A stretch of DNA of 64,000 nucleotides from Acidianus manzaensis (GCF_002116695.1 NZ_CP020477.1:1998501-2062500), one strand, 5' to 3'. Positions 1 to 23,984 are shown, counted from the first letter of the stretch. Notes: generated by a model from the sequence alone, not told the origin. Numbers and translations: made by a program.

Positions 1-1051
<1,051 letters not shown>

Positions 1052-1816
1052 ATAGATAATCCACCACTTCTTTGTAAGATAGAGATTTACCAAACCATAT
1101 TTTTTGTGCTTCCAAAGCTTGATATATTAAGATCTCTAATCCATTTATTATATTCAAACCTTTCTTGAGACTTTTATCTAAAAATTCAGTTATTATAGGA
1201 TGATAAACAAAATCTATGGCAAGCTTACCTTTTACACATTCATCATTAATGTAAAGAGGATCAGGTGTAGCGTTAACTATTACATCATAATTAACATCTT
1301 TACACGATACTGCTGCCTTAGCTTTGTAACCGTATTTATTTAAATTATCAACTAATCTATTAGCTCTCTCTATTGTTCTGTTTAATATTAGAATATCAAT
1401 GCCAAAAGACGCTAAGGCAAAAGCAGCAGCTTTAGCTGCACCCCCTGCACCAAATATTATTGCAGAATGCAAATCTATATTATAGCTTTTTTCTTTAATT
1501 AAGGTAAGTAATGCTATATAATCTGTATTATATCCTTTAGATTTAAATACAGTATTTACAGCATTCAATTTCTCACTGCTTTCGTCTACTTTATCTAAGT
1601 AAGGAATAATTTTCTCTTTATACGGTATAGTAATATTAAACCCTTCTCCTACATCTAATAATCCTTGAATTACTTTATCAAATTTGTGTTGAGGAATGTC
1701 AAAAGCTAAATATACAGAATTAATTTGCATTTTCTCAAAGGAAAAATTATGTATCGCAGGAGATAAGGTATAGCTTATATTATTACCTATAATACCGAAT
1801 AGTTTCGTATTATAAT

Positions 1817-2850
<1,034 letters not shown>

Positions 2851-2854
<4 letters not shown>

Positions 2855-3839
2855 ACAGATCTACCTAAAGCTGAAGCTAAGGCTTTAATTCTATTCATAA
2901 GTACCTCAAAAGACTCAGGAGTTAATTGTTGCTCTGAATCGCTTAAAGCTTTTTCTGGATGAGGATGAACCTCAATTAAGAGCATATCAGCCCCTGCTGC
3001 TACAGAAGCTAAAGCTAACGAATGAACTAATTCTCTTTTTCCTGCAGGATGACTAGGATCCGCAGCCATAGGCAAATGAGTCATCATTTTAGCCGCTATC
3101 ATACCACCAACATCTAGAGTAAATCTAGTAGCTTTCTCGAAAGTCCTTATTCCTCTTTCACATAATACAACATTTCCGTTTCCTTCAGATAACAAATATT
3201 CTGATGCTTGCAACCATTCTTCTACTGTGTTTGCCATTCCTCTCTTTAAAAGTACTGGTTTGCCTAGCTTTCCTACATCTTTCAATAACGAGAAATTCTG
3301 AGCATTTCTTGTTCCTATTTGTATCATATCTACGTATTTTTTGAACACTTCTGAGTCCTTAGTATCCATAATTTCAGTAACTATAGGTAATCCTACTTCA
3401 TCACCAACTTTTCTTAAAATCTTCACACCTTCTTCTCCTAATCCTTGAAATGAATAAGGACTAGTCCTAGGTTTATAAGCTCCTCCTCTCAATAATGAAG
3501 CTCCAGCTCTTTTTACTGCCTTAGCCACAGTCTCAACTTGTTCTTCGCTTTCCACTGCACAAGGACCTGCAGCTACTACAATTTTCTCAGACCCAATAAC
3601 AGTATCTCCTACTTTAACTTCTGTAGGATCTTTTTTCCATTCATTACTAGATAAAATATAATGCTTATTAGTCTTAACTTTCATTTCAATAGAACTATCA
3701 TCTATATTACCTTCAACATCTGGCCATACTAAGGCAATTTTCTTACCATATAAATCTAGAAACTTATAAGATGAGGATGAAATTTGTAACTTCTCCTTAA
3801 AAGTTGAATAATCTGCTCCGTCTTTTAGCACATATAATA

Positions 3840-3843
<4 letters not shown>
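2851..3843 (-). CDS. aroF: 3-deoxy-7-phosphoheptulonate (DAHP) synthase
   Basis: DAHP synthase, the first committed step of the shikimate pathway, joining PEP and erythrose 4-phosphate. The 330-aa protein has a short N-terminal extension of about 85 residues, then the KDPS/DAHPS barrel: [34 protein letters not shown], and [15 protein letters not shown] near the end. This is the small AroG-beta type found in archaea and Gram-positives. The N-terminal part may be the regulatory ferredoxin-like domain of that type. Stop and start overlap neighbours by 4 nt on both sides. Confidence 0.93.
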
Positions 3844-4880
<1,037 letters not shown>

Positions 4881-5783
4881 TTGATCAACTCTAGAGCTTT
4901 TTTAACTACTGTTTCTGGTACAAATCCATAATAATCTAGTAAATCTCTTTCACTTCTAGCTGACCTTCCGTAAGTTACACTACCTATAAACCTCATAGGT
5001 ACAGGATATCTATTTACTACTACTTCAGCTATCGCTGACCCTACTCCTCCATAAATAGTATGCTCTTCGATAGTTACTATTCTACCAGTTTTCCTAGCAT
5101 AATACTCAATAGTAGCTTCATCAATTGGTTTGATAGACGGAACATTTATAACTGCAGTAGATATACCCATCTTTTCTAATTCGTCAGCAGCCTTTAATGC
5201 ATCCCATAAAACTACTCCAGCTCCCATAATAGCCAAGTCGTCTCCATCTTTTAGCACGTATGCTTTCCCTATTTCAAATTTATAGTTCATACTAGAAGTT
5301 ATAGGTGGAGAATAATCCCTTCCCATTCTATAATAAATTGGACCGTTCTCATTTATGATAACTGGTAAACTCCTTTCTACATCTGCTGCATCAGCTGGAA
5401 CTATAACTTTCATATTAGGTATCGTTCTCATAAGCGAAATATCCTCTAATGCTTGATGACTAGAACCATCTCCACTATCACTATATCCTGAATGAGTTAC
5501 AGCTAATTTTACATTTAAATTCATCCTTCCTATAGTATTCCTTATTTGCTCCCATGCTCTCATCATAAACATAGCAAAGTCAACTGCTACGGGTTTTTTA
5601 CCTACGGCAGACAAACCTGCAGCAAAATTAACCATATCCTGCTCTGAAATACCTACATTGAAATATCTGTCAGGAAACTTTTCTTTAAAATAGTATCCTC
5701 TAGTTGAATCTCCAACGTCAGCAGTAATTACTATAATATCTTTATCTTCTTCGCCTATTTTTACTAGCGTTCTACCGAACGCT

Positions 5784-7539
<1,756 letters not shown>

Positions 7540-7546
7540 GTATGTA

Positions 7547-9447
<1,901 letters not shown>

Positions 9448-9458
<11 letters not shown>

Positions 9459-9696
9459 TCTAAAAATAGTCGTTGATACACCAAACGCTAAAGAAATAAC
9501 AGAAAGTATAAAGATAGATAATGTAAATATACCAAAAGATATGACTCTATCAATGACATATACAAATACACAAATAACAATAGAAATTTCAATTGAAGTC
9601 TCATCATCAAAATCAATCTTAACGCTAAGAAATACCGCAGATGAAATATTAGAACAAATAACTTTACTAGATAAACTACTTCAAAAGAATAGATAG
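9448..9696 (+). CDS. pcc1: KEOPS complex subunit Pcc1
   Basis: Small 82-aa protein whose size, alternating strand-helix pattern and C-terminal [22 protein letters not shown] match the Pcc1/CTAG family. Pcc1 is the dimerising subunit of KEOPS, which makes the universal N6-threonylcarbamoyladenosine in tRNA. It begins with TTG inside the previous gene (11-nt overlap) and precedes ribosomal L10e, so it sits in a translation-related operon. Confidence 0.75.
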
Positions 9697-9727
9697 CTTA
9701 AATATCCCCAACATTTAATTTATTTTC

Positions 9728-11808
<2,081 letters not shown>

Positions 11809-11819
<11 letters not shown>

Positions 11820-12081
11820 ACTATTAAAATCCACAGATACTTACCTAGAAATACAAATAGATGGAGAAGATCATACTTTAGGGAACCTACTGGCAGAAAT
11901 ATTAAGAAACATAAACGGTGTAGTATACGCTTCATATTATCAACCACATCCACTAATACAATCAATAGTATTAAAAATCATGACAAATGGCGAAACAAAA
12001 CCACTAGACGCAGTAAAAGAAGCTATAGAAAAAGCTGAAAACTATACAAATAATTTCATTGAAGAGCTCAAAAAGATATGA
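11809..12081 (+). CDS. rpo11: DNA-directed RNA polymerase subunit Rpo11 (L)
   Basis: The 90-aa subunit L, partner of Rpo3 in the assembly platform of archaeal RNA polymerase. The signature [16 protein letters not shown] is plain near residue 20, followed by YYQPHPL. It appears to start with TTG within csl4. The Csl4-Rpo11 coupling is common in Crenarchaeota. Confidence 0.95.
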
Positions 12082-12329
12082 CAAACAAAAAAGAAAAAAG
12101 AACTGCAATTATAACACAATCAGATTTTTTATACGGTATATGCGTGTTTAGAGGCCAATTTTTAGAACACCTATTTTTAGACAAAAATAAAGATAAATTG
12201 ATAAATTCTTTTAAAACTTCTTCTATTTATAATGAAGTAAACACATTTGATGAAGATCCATTACTAAAAAGTATTTGCCAAAACATACTTGATAAGCTAT
12301 CGCAAAAAATAAATAAAATAAAATCTTAA
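12078..12329 (+). CDS. small conserved-looking protein, function unknown
   Basis: 83 aa, starting [20 protein letters not shown], with no motif that I recognise. It overlaps the end of rpo11 by 4 nt and lies 26 nt before TFS, so it is translationally coupled into the RNA polymerase/exosome operon. The sequence is lysine-rich, mixed helical and has no membrane segment. A lineage-specific partner of transcription or RNA decay is possible, but this rests on position only. Confidence 0.6.
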   Translation: MTNKKEKRTAIITQSDFLYGICVFRGQFLEHLFLDKNKDKLINSFKTSSIYNEVNTFDEDPLLKSICQNILDKLSQKINKIKS

Positions 12330-12355
12330 CTTAGTGTATTGTCGGGCGATATTAC

Positions 12356-12691
12356 ATGAAGTTCTGTCCAAAATGCAATTCTATGATGGTTCCAAGAAAA
12401 ATTAATGGAAAAAGCGTATATAAATGCATGAAATGCGGATACGAAGAAGAAGCAAAAGCATCAGAAGTAATAACTACAAAAATAAAACATAAAGAAACAG
12501 AAAAAATCCTTGTATTAGAAAACGACGCAGAAGTACCTCAAGGAGCTCAAAAAATCAAAGGAGTAGTTTGCCCTAATTGTAAGAACGACGAAGCATACTT
12601 CTGGATCCTCCAAACCAGAAGTGCAGATGAACCAGCAACTAGATTTTATAAATGTGCAAAATGCGGAAAAGTATGGAGAGAATACGAGTAA
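12356..12691 (+). CDS. tfs: transcription elongation factor TFS
   Basis: 111-aa TFIIS-like cleavage factor. An N-terminal zinc ribbon (CPKC...CMKCGYEEE) is followed by the C-terminal TFIIS ribbon CPNC...TRSADEPATRFYKCAKCGK. The RSADEP loop carries the acidic pair inserted into the RNA polymerase active site to stimulate transcript cleavage. It ends an operon; a tRNA-Arg follows 49 nt later. Confidence 0.95.
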   Translation: MKFCPKCNSMMVPRKINGKSVYKCMKCGYEEEAKASEVITTKIKHKETEKILVLENDAEVPQGAQKIKGVVCPNCKNDEAYFWILQTRSADEPATRFYKCAKCGKVWREYE

Positions 12692-12726
12692 AAAGCTAAC
12701 ATTAAACTTATTTTCCATAGAAGTAT

Positions 12727-12833
<107 letters not shown>

Positions 12834-13333
12834 CGCTCAAAACAATTGTTAATATTTTATCTTATGGTTGTTTATGTTTTCAAATTTTTCACTAAAGAAC
12901 GATATTGAGGTTTCTTTTACTATATATGATAATATCAGTATTGAATAAACTGAGTATTTTAACGTTAGACTTACAATTTCTCTAATTTGGACATACTGAT
13001 TGAGATTTAGCTCCTCTTAATGGATCTGGTATAAATATTCTGATACTGTTTCTTCTGCGGATTATATTTGTGATTGATATCTCCAGATAGCTTTATTATT
13101 TCACCTGCTATTTTTAATCCTTTTAGTCCTGAGGATGGTGAGTCTCTGCTGTAGGACTACAGACATATATTATATTATTTCTTAGACATATATTCGTTTA
13201 TAATCTTTTCAAACAATTTAAGTGTACTATGATTTCTTATGTGATAGTAATTGCTTATTAAGTATAAAAGAAGAATAGTGCCAAATAATTAGATGTTATA
13301 AAGATGTTAATTTATGTTGATAAACGTTTATTG

Positions 13334-13436
<103 letters not shown>

Positions 13437-13599
13437 CGTAATTTGATTTAAACTTATCTATTAATACTCTGAGATAATTGTCGTAAGAATGAGAGTGATA
13501 TAGCTTTACTCTTCTTATCTATATTCTTCTAAAATAAGTAATTTAGAAAATAGAATAAATAAAATAATGTAATTTATAAGTTAGCTAATGAACACTCAG

Positions 13600-13720
13600 T
13601 GACTACTCAGCCTCATATAAAACATATTAGTCGGGTTTGACTTATACAAACCCGATCAGGGTGAGGCCGAACTCAACCTGGAGCTTACGGATAGAGACTT
13701 CCGGCCCCTTAACCCCCATT
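13600..13720. ncRNA. GC-rich structured RNA candidate
   Basis: Within an AT-rich gap without reading frames, this segment is strikingly GC-rich and foldable. A perfect hairpin pairs TCGGGTTTG (13631-13639) with CAAACCCGA (13647-13655). A second helix can pair GAGGCCGAA (about 13663-13671) with TTCCGGCCCC (about 13699-13708). GC-rich islands in AT-rich hyperthermophile genomes often mark stable RNAs. Strand and family (for example an H/ACA guide) are not decided. Confidence 0.4.
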
Positions 13721-14040
13721 TCTGTTAAAGGAATATTTGTTTAACATTGCTCCAACTACATAATTATGTAGTTGTACATGTGAATTTTTTCTAACTTTAT
13801 TTTTTTCATATACATGTTTTATGTTTACCTGATTCTTCTTATCATTGTTTACTATATATCGTTATTATTTAAAATATATTTAAACTTAAATTGGAATTGA
13901 GTCTAAACTACCTAAATATGTAATTAATAGTTTTAGATTTAAACTTTATATTACGTTTATTCTTACTATATATTACGATAACTCGTAATGAAGAATACCT
14001 TGATAATCTTCATAAACACATATATAATAATTTAACATAG

Positions 14041-18821
<4,781 letters not shown>

Positions 18822-18930
18822 TTTTACGCCCGTATTATGATTGCCAATACGCATTTAAAAGCTCTGGCAACCCGTTAGTTTTTGCCGTCAAAAAACGTAG
18901 AACTGAAAGAAAACGGCAAATAGTATGTAA

Positions 18931-18985
18931 TACAAAGTTTGTACAGAGTAATGCTTAAATACTACAAAGTACAAAGTTTATACTG
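18931..18985 (+). promoter_or_regulatory. promoter/operator with GTACAAAG-type repeats, site 1
   Basis: A TATA box TTAAATA (18955-18961) is flanked by TACAAAGTTTGTACAGAGTA and ACTACAAAGTACAAAGTTTA. The same arrangement recurs at 23985-24040. Placed 7 nt before the RHH gene, it is a likely autoregulated operator. Confidence 0.65.
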
Positions 18986-18991
18986 AGAAAA

Positions 18992-19174
18992 ATGTCTGAG
19001 ACCCACATAACTGTAAAACTCGATAAAAAGCTGAAAGATCTTTTTTCAACCCTCTGCAAATCGGAAGGGGTTGATCTAAGTCAGGGCACAAGAGAGTTAA
19101 TCATGGAAGCCATATCAAGAGGTTACATCGTTAAGGAAAGAAAGGAAAGAATGCAGAAGGTGAATAGCGCATGA
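18992..19174 (+). CDS. ribbon-helix-helix (CopG-type) regulator
   Basis: 60 aa, MSETHITVKLDKKLKDLFST, with a short beta strand (HITVKL) followed by two helices and SQGTRELIMEAISRG, the RHH layout. It is the first gene of the early module of provirus 1, and its promoter carries the operator repeats shared with the 24051 operon. It is a good candidate for the lysogeny repressor, taking the role of SSV1 F55. Role is inferred from position. Confidence 0.75.
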   Translation: MSETHITVKLDKKLKDLFSTLCKSEGVDLSQGTRELIMEAISRGYIVKERKERMQKVNSA

Positions 19175-19620
19175 AGCCCCTATACAAGAGAGAAACACTC
19201 CCAATCGTAAAGCCATTTGACGAAGTTATTGTCAAAATCTTATCACAGCCCAGGGAGATTGAAAGAGAAGTCACGCTAAAAGATGGAACGGTAAAGAAAA
19301 TCGTTGACTATAGCGTAATCGTTAGGCCGTTAAAGGGTAAGTTTGAGAGTGCCACTGAGAAAATCGTTTCGAAAACCGAAGACGGCGACGAAATTGTAAA
19401 GCCAAAGAAGTACGACGCCGATGAATTAGGTGATAAAATAGTAATGAAGCTAACGCCAAAAGCATTTCAAATATTATACGACGCATGGCAAAACAAAGAG
19501 ATAAAAGAGGACACGAAATTATACATTAAGGTAACGAAGAAACAGAACAAAGCATTCTTCGATGAAATATCAATTGTTGATGACGAAGAAGAAAAGCCTA
19601 AGCCCAAGCTAAAAGGATAA
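19171..19620 (+). CDS. unknown; possible single-stranded DNA-binding protein
   Basis: 149 aa, mostly beta strands, with many lysines and glutamates and an acidic, proline-rich tail (VDDEEEKPKPKLKG). A beta-rich core with an acidic C-terminus, next to two helicases, suggests an OB-fold single-strand binding protein, but no diagnostic motif is visible. It overlaps the RHH gene by 4 nt and comes 23 nt before the helicase gene. Confidence 0.5.
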   Translation: MKPLYKRETLPIVKPFDEVIVKILSQPREIEREVTLKDGTVKKIVDYSVIVRPLKGKFESATEKIVSKTEDGDEIVKPKKYDADELGDKIVMKLTPKAFQILYDAWQNKEIKEDTKLYIKVTKKQNKAFFDEISIVDDEEEKPKPKLKG

Positions 19621-19643
19621 CATCTTTTTTAGGGTGTTTTTTT

Positions 19644-21134
19644 ATGAAGACTCCTTATTCTTATCAATTAGAGGTAGCAAACAAAATTAGAGACGCTATC
19701 GACAACGGCAAAAACGTTATTCTTGAAATGCCGACCGGAAGCGGAAAAACTTTCACAGCCCTTTACGCTTTGCAGATTTATGATCATTTTATGGTTAATA
19801 CAAGAACAGTATCACAGTATCAACCTTGGGAGAGAGAAGCTAGAGAACTCGATATAACTTATGCTGGCTTAATCGGCAAAACCAGAGTATGCAGAAAACC
19901 GTACAGAAAGGTGAAAGTAGGTAACAAAGTTAAGTATAAGACAAGTAAATGTACATGGACCGAAAAAGGAGTAAGACAATATTGCGAAGAATATGCATAC
20001 GAAATAAATTATGAAGCACTAAGAGAGAAAGGGATTTATAGATATTGCATAGAAGCATCAAAATGCCCTTATTTCGAATTGAAGATAAATCAAAACGCTA
20101 AGATGTATTTAAGCACATACGTCGGCTTCTTCTTAAACTTTGCGCCGGTAAAACACCATATCGCTGTATTTGATGAAGCCCACAACTTGATGAACCTTAA
20201 TGATTTCATAGAGTTCAACATTTCAAAGGAAGAACTGTTAAAACTAATCAAACACACAGATGGTGCAGAACGTGAATATCTTATTGAAGTTAAGAAATTC
20301 TTAGACGGCGATATTAATACAATACCGATACCGCCCACCAATATAAGCGAAGAAACAGAAGAAATATATGATGCACTCAAAGAATATGACCCAGAGATTT
20401 GGAGAATTTACAGAGACGATAAAAAGTATAGGATGAAGCCGATCGATCCTTCTTATCTTCTTAGAAAGTTAGACGGGTATCAATGGATTATGATGTCCGG
20501 AACAATGTTTAGCGATGATTACATACAGAACGTTTTACATTTGTCAAATTATGAACGTATATCGGCTAAGCCGTTTGAACCAAATATTCAGTATTATCTT
20601 TACGACGATGAGAAGCTAAACTATAATTTTAGTAAACGCGACGGACTAACTCAGAAAACTGTAGAAGTCGTTAAGAGATTAAAGGCTGAAGATGGAATAA
20701 CACTTATAGTTGTTTCATCATATCAAATGGCCGAATGGTTCAAAGGAGTCGCTGATTATATCGAAACGCCTAAAACGAAATTAGATGAAGTGAAAAAACG
20801 CGGTCTAATCGTTGCTGTCGCCAGAGGTAAAATTACTGAAGGTGTTGAATTCGTAGAAAATGGCAGATCTCTGATTAGAAGAGTGATAATTGTTAATCTA
20901 CCATACCCCCAGACTAATGACCCTTATTTCCGCGACGTTGTAGACTACGTTACAAAGGTTTGGGGTCAAAAGACGATGTGGAAGTTAATGAACGAGATCG
21001 CTTACATCACTGTGAGGCAGGCAATAGGAAGAGCTGTAAGAGGTCCGCAAGATAAGGCAGAAGTTTACTTCCTTGACATACGCTTTAGATCACTGTTCGC
21101 GAGGTTGGGGCTAAGTGAAGAAGTACAGTTATGA
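19644..21134 (+). CDS. XPD/Rad3-like superfamily 2 helicase with Fe-S cysteines
   Basis: 496 aa. Walker A is EMPTGSGKTFT (about residue 30), motif II is VFDEAHNL (about residue 177), and motif VI is QAIGRAVRGPQDKAEVYFLD near the end. Between motifs Ia and II lie cysteines in RVCRKP, SKCTWT, RQYCEEY and RYCIEASKCPYFE, as in the 4Fe-4S domain of XPD/DinG helicases. This predicts a 5'-3' DNA helicase. Host XPD is much longer, so this is a compact viral form. It overlaps the next gene by 20 nt. Confidence 0.88.
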   Translation: MKTPYSYQLEVANKIRDAIDNGKNVILEMPTGSGKTFTALYALQIYDHFMVNTRTVSQYQPWEREARELDITYAGLIGKTRVCRKPYRKVKVGNKVKYKTSKCTWTEKGVRQYCEEYAYEINYEALREKGIYRYCIEASKCPYFELKINQNAKMYLSTYVGFFLNFAPVKHHIAVFDEAHNLMNLNDFIEFNISKEELLKLIKHTDGAEREYLIEVKKFLDGDINTIPIPPTNISEETEEIYDALKEYDPEIWRIYRDDKKYRMKPIDPSYLLRKLDGYQWIMMSGTMFSDDYIQNVLHLSNYERISAKPFEPNIQYYLYDDEKLNYNFSKRDGLTQKTVEVVKRLKAEDGITLIVVSSYQMAEWFKGVADYIETPKTKLDEVKKRGLIVAVARGKITEGVEFVENGRSLIRRVIIVNLPYPQTNDPYFRDVVDYVTKVWGQKTMWKLMNEIAYITVRQAIGRAVRGPQDKAEVYFLDIRFRSLFARLGLSEEVQL

Positions 21135-22713
21135 AAGTGAATGTATAAACGCTAATATCGAAGTAGAGACACTCGACGAGACTTACGCTTTAATTGATGA
21201 TGGCATAGTTTACATTGTACCAAATTACCGCTATTTGAAAGATGGCAAAGAAGTACAATATCCAATAACGGAAGGAACTTTCAAGAGAAGCGGAGAATGT
21301 ACATCGATTAAAAGAGAGAAGGAAAAGTTCGATGATTTCGTTAGGCAAGTTTTAGCAGAGAATACGCAAGAAGTACCTATCCAGAAATGGATAATGGAAA
21401 ACTATCCGAAAGAGTGGGAAGAGTTACAAAAAGATCCGATTAACTGGTTCTTGCGCGAAAGTGAACAATGGCATATAGGAGATGAAGAAGTAAAACTGCT
21501 TACGCTTATAGCAATCAAATCTGCATTCTATGAGGGCCTACCAAAGATAGGCGTTCTGGTGTTGGGTTCTGCCGGTGCCGGAAAGTCTTCAGCCGTGAAA
21601 AGTATTGTCAATATGTTTGCACTGAAAGAGGGTTACGGTGCTGCGCTATGGGTTTCAAATCTTACAAAGAAGGCACTCAGTTATCTGGCATTTGAAGATA
21701 ACGGTAAACTGCTGAAAAATAGATGCTTATTTATCGTTGAGACAATTGATGTTGAGGCGTTAAAAGAACTCAGCCTCTTAATGACTGAAGGCAGATTAGC
21801 GAATTTAACGGCAAAATCGATAGATGACAAACTCGGTAGTAGCTACGGGATTGTAGACTATCCGCCGTCCGTAGTATCGACTGCAGTCAACGTAAACTAT
21901 AGTGATGATCAGGTAACGCAAATAATGAGCCGTTTCTTGACCATTGCAATCGATCTGGAGAATAGGGGTGATGTGGACAAGATTTATGATAAAATCGCAG
22001 AAAGAGGGGACAATGCCTTCACCTACGACGTCGTGACTAAATATCTTGCTATCGCATGGATGTACTATACTCCGCGTTCCGTCAAGCTACCGCAGGAAAT
22101 AGCAAACAAATTTAGAGACGTGATAAAAGAATACAATCAATACGCATTCAGAGTTTTCGAACAAGGGTTAAAAGTTATGAAAATATTAGCGTCTCTGTTG
22201 GGTAAAGAGCAAGTAGATGAAGAGGTTTATCGTTTATTCTCTCAGAAGCTATTACGTTACTTCTTAGTGTCGGCAGTCGGGTTGACAAGCGTAGAGCTGA
22301 AGGCGTTGCAATCTACAAGTATTGAATTTGAGGAGACAAAGATAATCGCTCAGCGTTTAAGAGTTGATACGGAGACTGCAAAAGGATGGCTATACAACTT
22401 GGCAAGGAAGGGATTGGTAGATAACGACAGAAGGAGCAACAGACTTGTATGGAAGCGTAATGAGTTCGGCCAGAAAGTAATAGACTTAGTCTTAAGCGGT
22501 TACCAAGAGGAAAAGGATGAAAACGGCGATCTGCAGTTTGCGGGAAATATGGCGGGGCTTTACGGTGATTTAAAGGGTAAACAGTTCTCCGTCACTGAAT
22601 TCTACGGAATATTGGGTGATGAGTTGGCGGATAAAGTATTGAAGTGGGCGGAAGAAAGGGGGCTAGTAAATCACAAAATGATAGACGGGGAGGAGTATAT
22701 TGAGTTCTTGTAA
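21115..22713 (+). CDS. MCM-like AAA+ ATPase, putative viral replicative helicase
   Basis: 532 aa. Walker A is LGSAGAGKSSA (about residue 151), Walker B-like CLFIVET (about 204), then a sensor/arginine-finger stretch QIMSRFLTIAIDL (about 267-279) that recalls the SRF of MCM proteins. The C-terminal 130 residues look like a winged helix (AQRLRVDTETAKGWLYNLARKGLV). Residues 1-110 are not recognised. It is likely the replication ATPase of this virus, adjacent to repeat cluster 1. D5-like or other AAA+ families remain possible. Confidence 0.65.
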   Translation: MKKYSYESECINANIEVETLDETYALIDDGIVYIVPNYRYLKDGKEVQYPITEGTFKRSGECTSIKREKEKFDDFVRQVLAENTQEVPIQKWIMENYPKEWEELQKDPINWFLRESEQWHIGDEEVKLLTLIAIKSAFYEGLPKIGVLVLGSAGAGKSSAVKSIVNMFALKEGYGAALWVSNLTKKALSYLAFEDNGKLLKNRCLFIVETIDVEALKELSLLMTEGRLANLTAKSIDDKLGSSYGIVDYPPSVVSTAVNVNYSDDQVTQIMSRFLTIAIDLENRGDVDKIYDKIAERGDNAFTYDVVTKYLAIAWMYYTPRSVKLPQEIANKFRDVIKEYNQYAFRVFEQGLKVMKILASLLGKEQVDEEVYRLFSQKLLRYFLVSAVGLTSVELKALQSTSIEFEETKIIAQRLRVDTETAKGWLYNLARKGLVDNDRRSNRLVWKRNEFGQKVIDLVLSGYQEEKDENGDLQFAGNMAGLYGDLKGKQFSVTEFYGILGDELADKVLKWAEERGLVNHKMIDGEEYIEFL

Positions 22714-23044
22714 AGAGTTTGATGGGTTAGCAGCAACTGAATACAATATTAAAAGAGCCGAACAATGCCTCAAACTCACATTCCTTTACATCGATAGAAC
22801 GACAGATCCACCGCTATTACGTTATATTCCGTTTCACGATGATTATGAAATTATAGGGTGGATACGGAAGACCGGCGATGATATACAGGGAAGTATAGAT
22901 GTTGAGAAGGATGTAGCTGATAATTTGGATGACGGTACGTATTTTGTGATAAGGTTCAAAAACGGTAAGGAGATATTACTGGATGAGGATCAGTTACGGC
23001 ACATCGATACGTTACTGAAACTAAAATTTGCTTTAAAAAAATGA
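22700..23044 (+). CDS. small protein of the replication module, unknown
   Basis: 114 aa starting with TTG and overlapping the AAA+ gene by 14 nt. It is acidic in the middle (DDIQGSIDVEKDVADNLDDG) with basic C-terminal helix (LKLKFALKK), and no known motif. It ends at the border of repeat cluster 1. Coupled translation suggests a helicase partner or accessory protein, by position only. Confidence 0.6.
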   Translation: MSSCKEFDGLAATEYNIKRAEQCLKLTFLYIDRTTDPPLLRYIPFHDDYEIIGWIRKTGDDIQGSIDVEKDVADNLDDGTYFVIRFKNGKEILLDEDQLRHIDTLLKLKFALKK

Positions 23045-23313
23045 AAATTCGAATTTACTAGAATTATCTCTGGAAGACAGTTTCAAGTAAAAATTAGTGA
23101 CCGCCGAGAAAAAATGTAAAACTTCGTCGTAAACATTTATAGGATTTTTCTCACCTGTCACTAATTTTTACTAGCAACTGTCTTCCGGAGATATTGTTCG
23201 AATTTTTTGTGTTGCTCACTAATTTTTACTAGAAAGTGTCTCCCGGAGATAATTCTAGTAAATTCGAATTTTTCTCAGTGTTCACTAATTTTTTCAAGAA
23301 AGTATTACTCATT
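23043..23313. repeat. inverted-repeat cluster 1 of provirus 1
   Basis: One reverse copy and three forward copies of a unit of about 60-65 bp: TCACTAATTTTTACTAG, then a TGTCTYCCGGAGATA part, then TTCGAATTTTTCTC. The reverse copy contains GTAAAAATTAGTGA at about 23086-23099. Between opposed copies lies a unique spacer of about 50 bp (23105-23155). The same units recur at 36830-37080. It could be an origin, a recombination border or both. It also fills most of the gap 23045-23406. Confidence 0.8.
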
Positions 23314-23406
23314 GATCAATTGGTATTATCTAATCCTGGATTAAACTGATATTACCAAGTGTTACTATATATTCAGTTTAAATATACAAAAAAATAGTAC
23401 ATTTTA

Positions 23407-23712
23407 ATGGCGCAAACTCTAGAGACTGCAAAGATTTTAGGGCTAATAACGCTGATAAAAAAGGCTATAGAAAATGACGACATAAAGATGGCAATAAAAT
23501 ATGCGAGAAAGGCTAAACAACTATATTGCGACAAAGCAAGAAAAGATTGGTGGTATCGCCAGTGGCATAGTGCATTTGAAAGCATTGAATATGATTTACG
23601 TAGGGGTTTCATCGATTTGTCTTATGAAACGTTGGAACAAGCCGAATTTCATGCTTCCGTTATGGCTTCACCCGCTTTTTCCAAAGCGTCCATCAAGCAA
23701 AGTAGGCCCTGA
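23407..23712 (+). CDS. small helical protein, unknown
   Basis: 101 aa, MAQTLETAKILGLITLIKKA, predicted largely helical with many tryptophan/tyrosine residues (KDWWYRQWHSAFESIEYDL). It lies alone after the repeat cluster and its 3' end overlaps the convergent regulator gene by 64 nt. I do not recognise the family. Confidence 0.55.
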   Translation: MAQTLETAKILGLITLIKKAIENDDIKMAIKYARKAKQLYCDKARKDWWYRQWHSAFESIEYDLRRGFIDLSYETLEQAEFHASVMASPAFSKASIKQSRP

Positions 23713-23939
23713 GCTACATCTTTGCCCTTATTCGTTAAATAAAGTTTTTTCTTTTTTATTTTCCCTTCTTGTATCTCTTTCTCCTCTACGAAGCCGTCTT
23801 CTACTAGTTCAACTTTAACTTTATAGAATGTGTTCGGGGCGAGGCCAGAGTACTTTAGTGCTTCATTGACATTGCAACCTTGGTGCAAATATATTGCTCT
23901 AATTACAAGAGCGTGATTCGTTAAGAAATTACTTTTCAT
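23649..23939 (-). CDS. winged-helix regulator, SSV1 F93-like
   Basis: 96 aa. NHALVIRAIYLHQGCNVNEA, then APNTFYKVKVELVEDGFVEE and KKKLYLTNKGKDVAQGL, form a helix-turn-helix plus wing. Its layout matches SSV1 F93 (…ATFYDAKKFLIQEGFVKE…KRLYLTEKGK). It is divergent from the 24051 operon. The shared 110-bp interval holds operator site 2, so it may regulate that operon and itself. It is the only minus-strand viral gene besides the integrase. Confidence 0.8.
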   Translation of the reverse strand: MKSNFLTNHALVIRAIYLHQGCNVNEALKYSGLAPNTFYKVKVELVEDGFVEEKEIQEGKIKKKKLYLTNKGKDVAQGLLCLMDALEKAGEAITEA

Positions 23940-23984
23940 ACTTTATACTTTGAAGTCTAAAGTATTAAGAGCTGTACGTTTATT

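Noticed and set aside
23043..23313. CRISPR array
   Set aside because: Repeat units are about 60 bp, occur in both orientations and are not separated by unique spacers of equal length.
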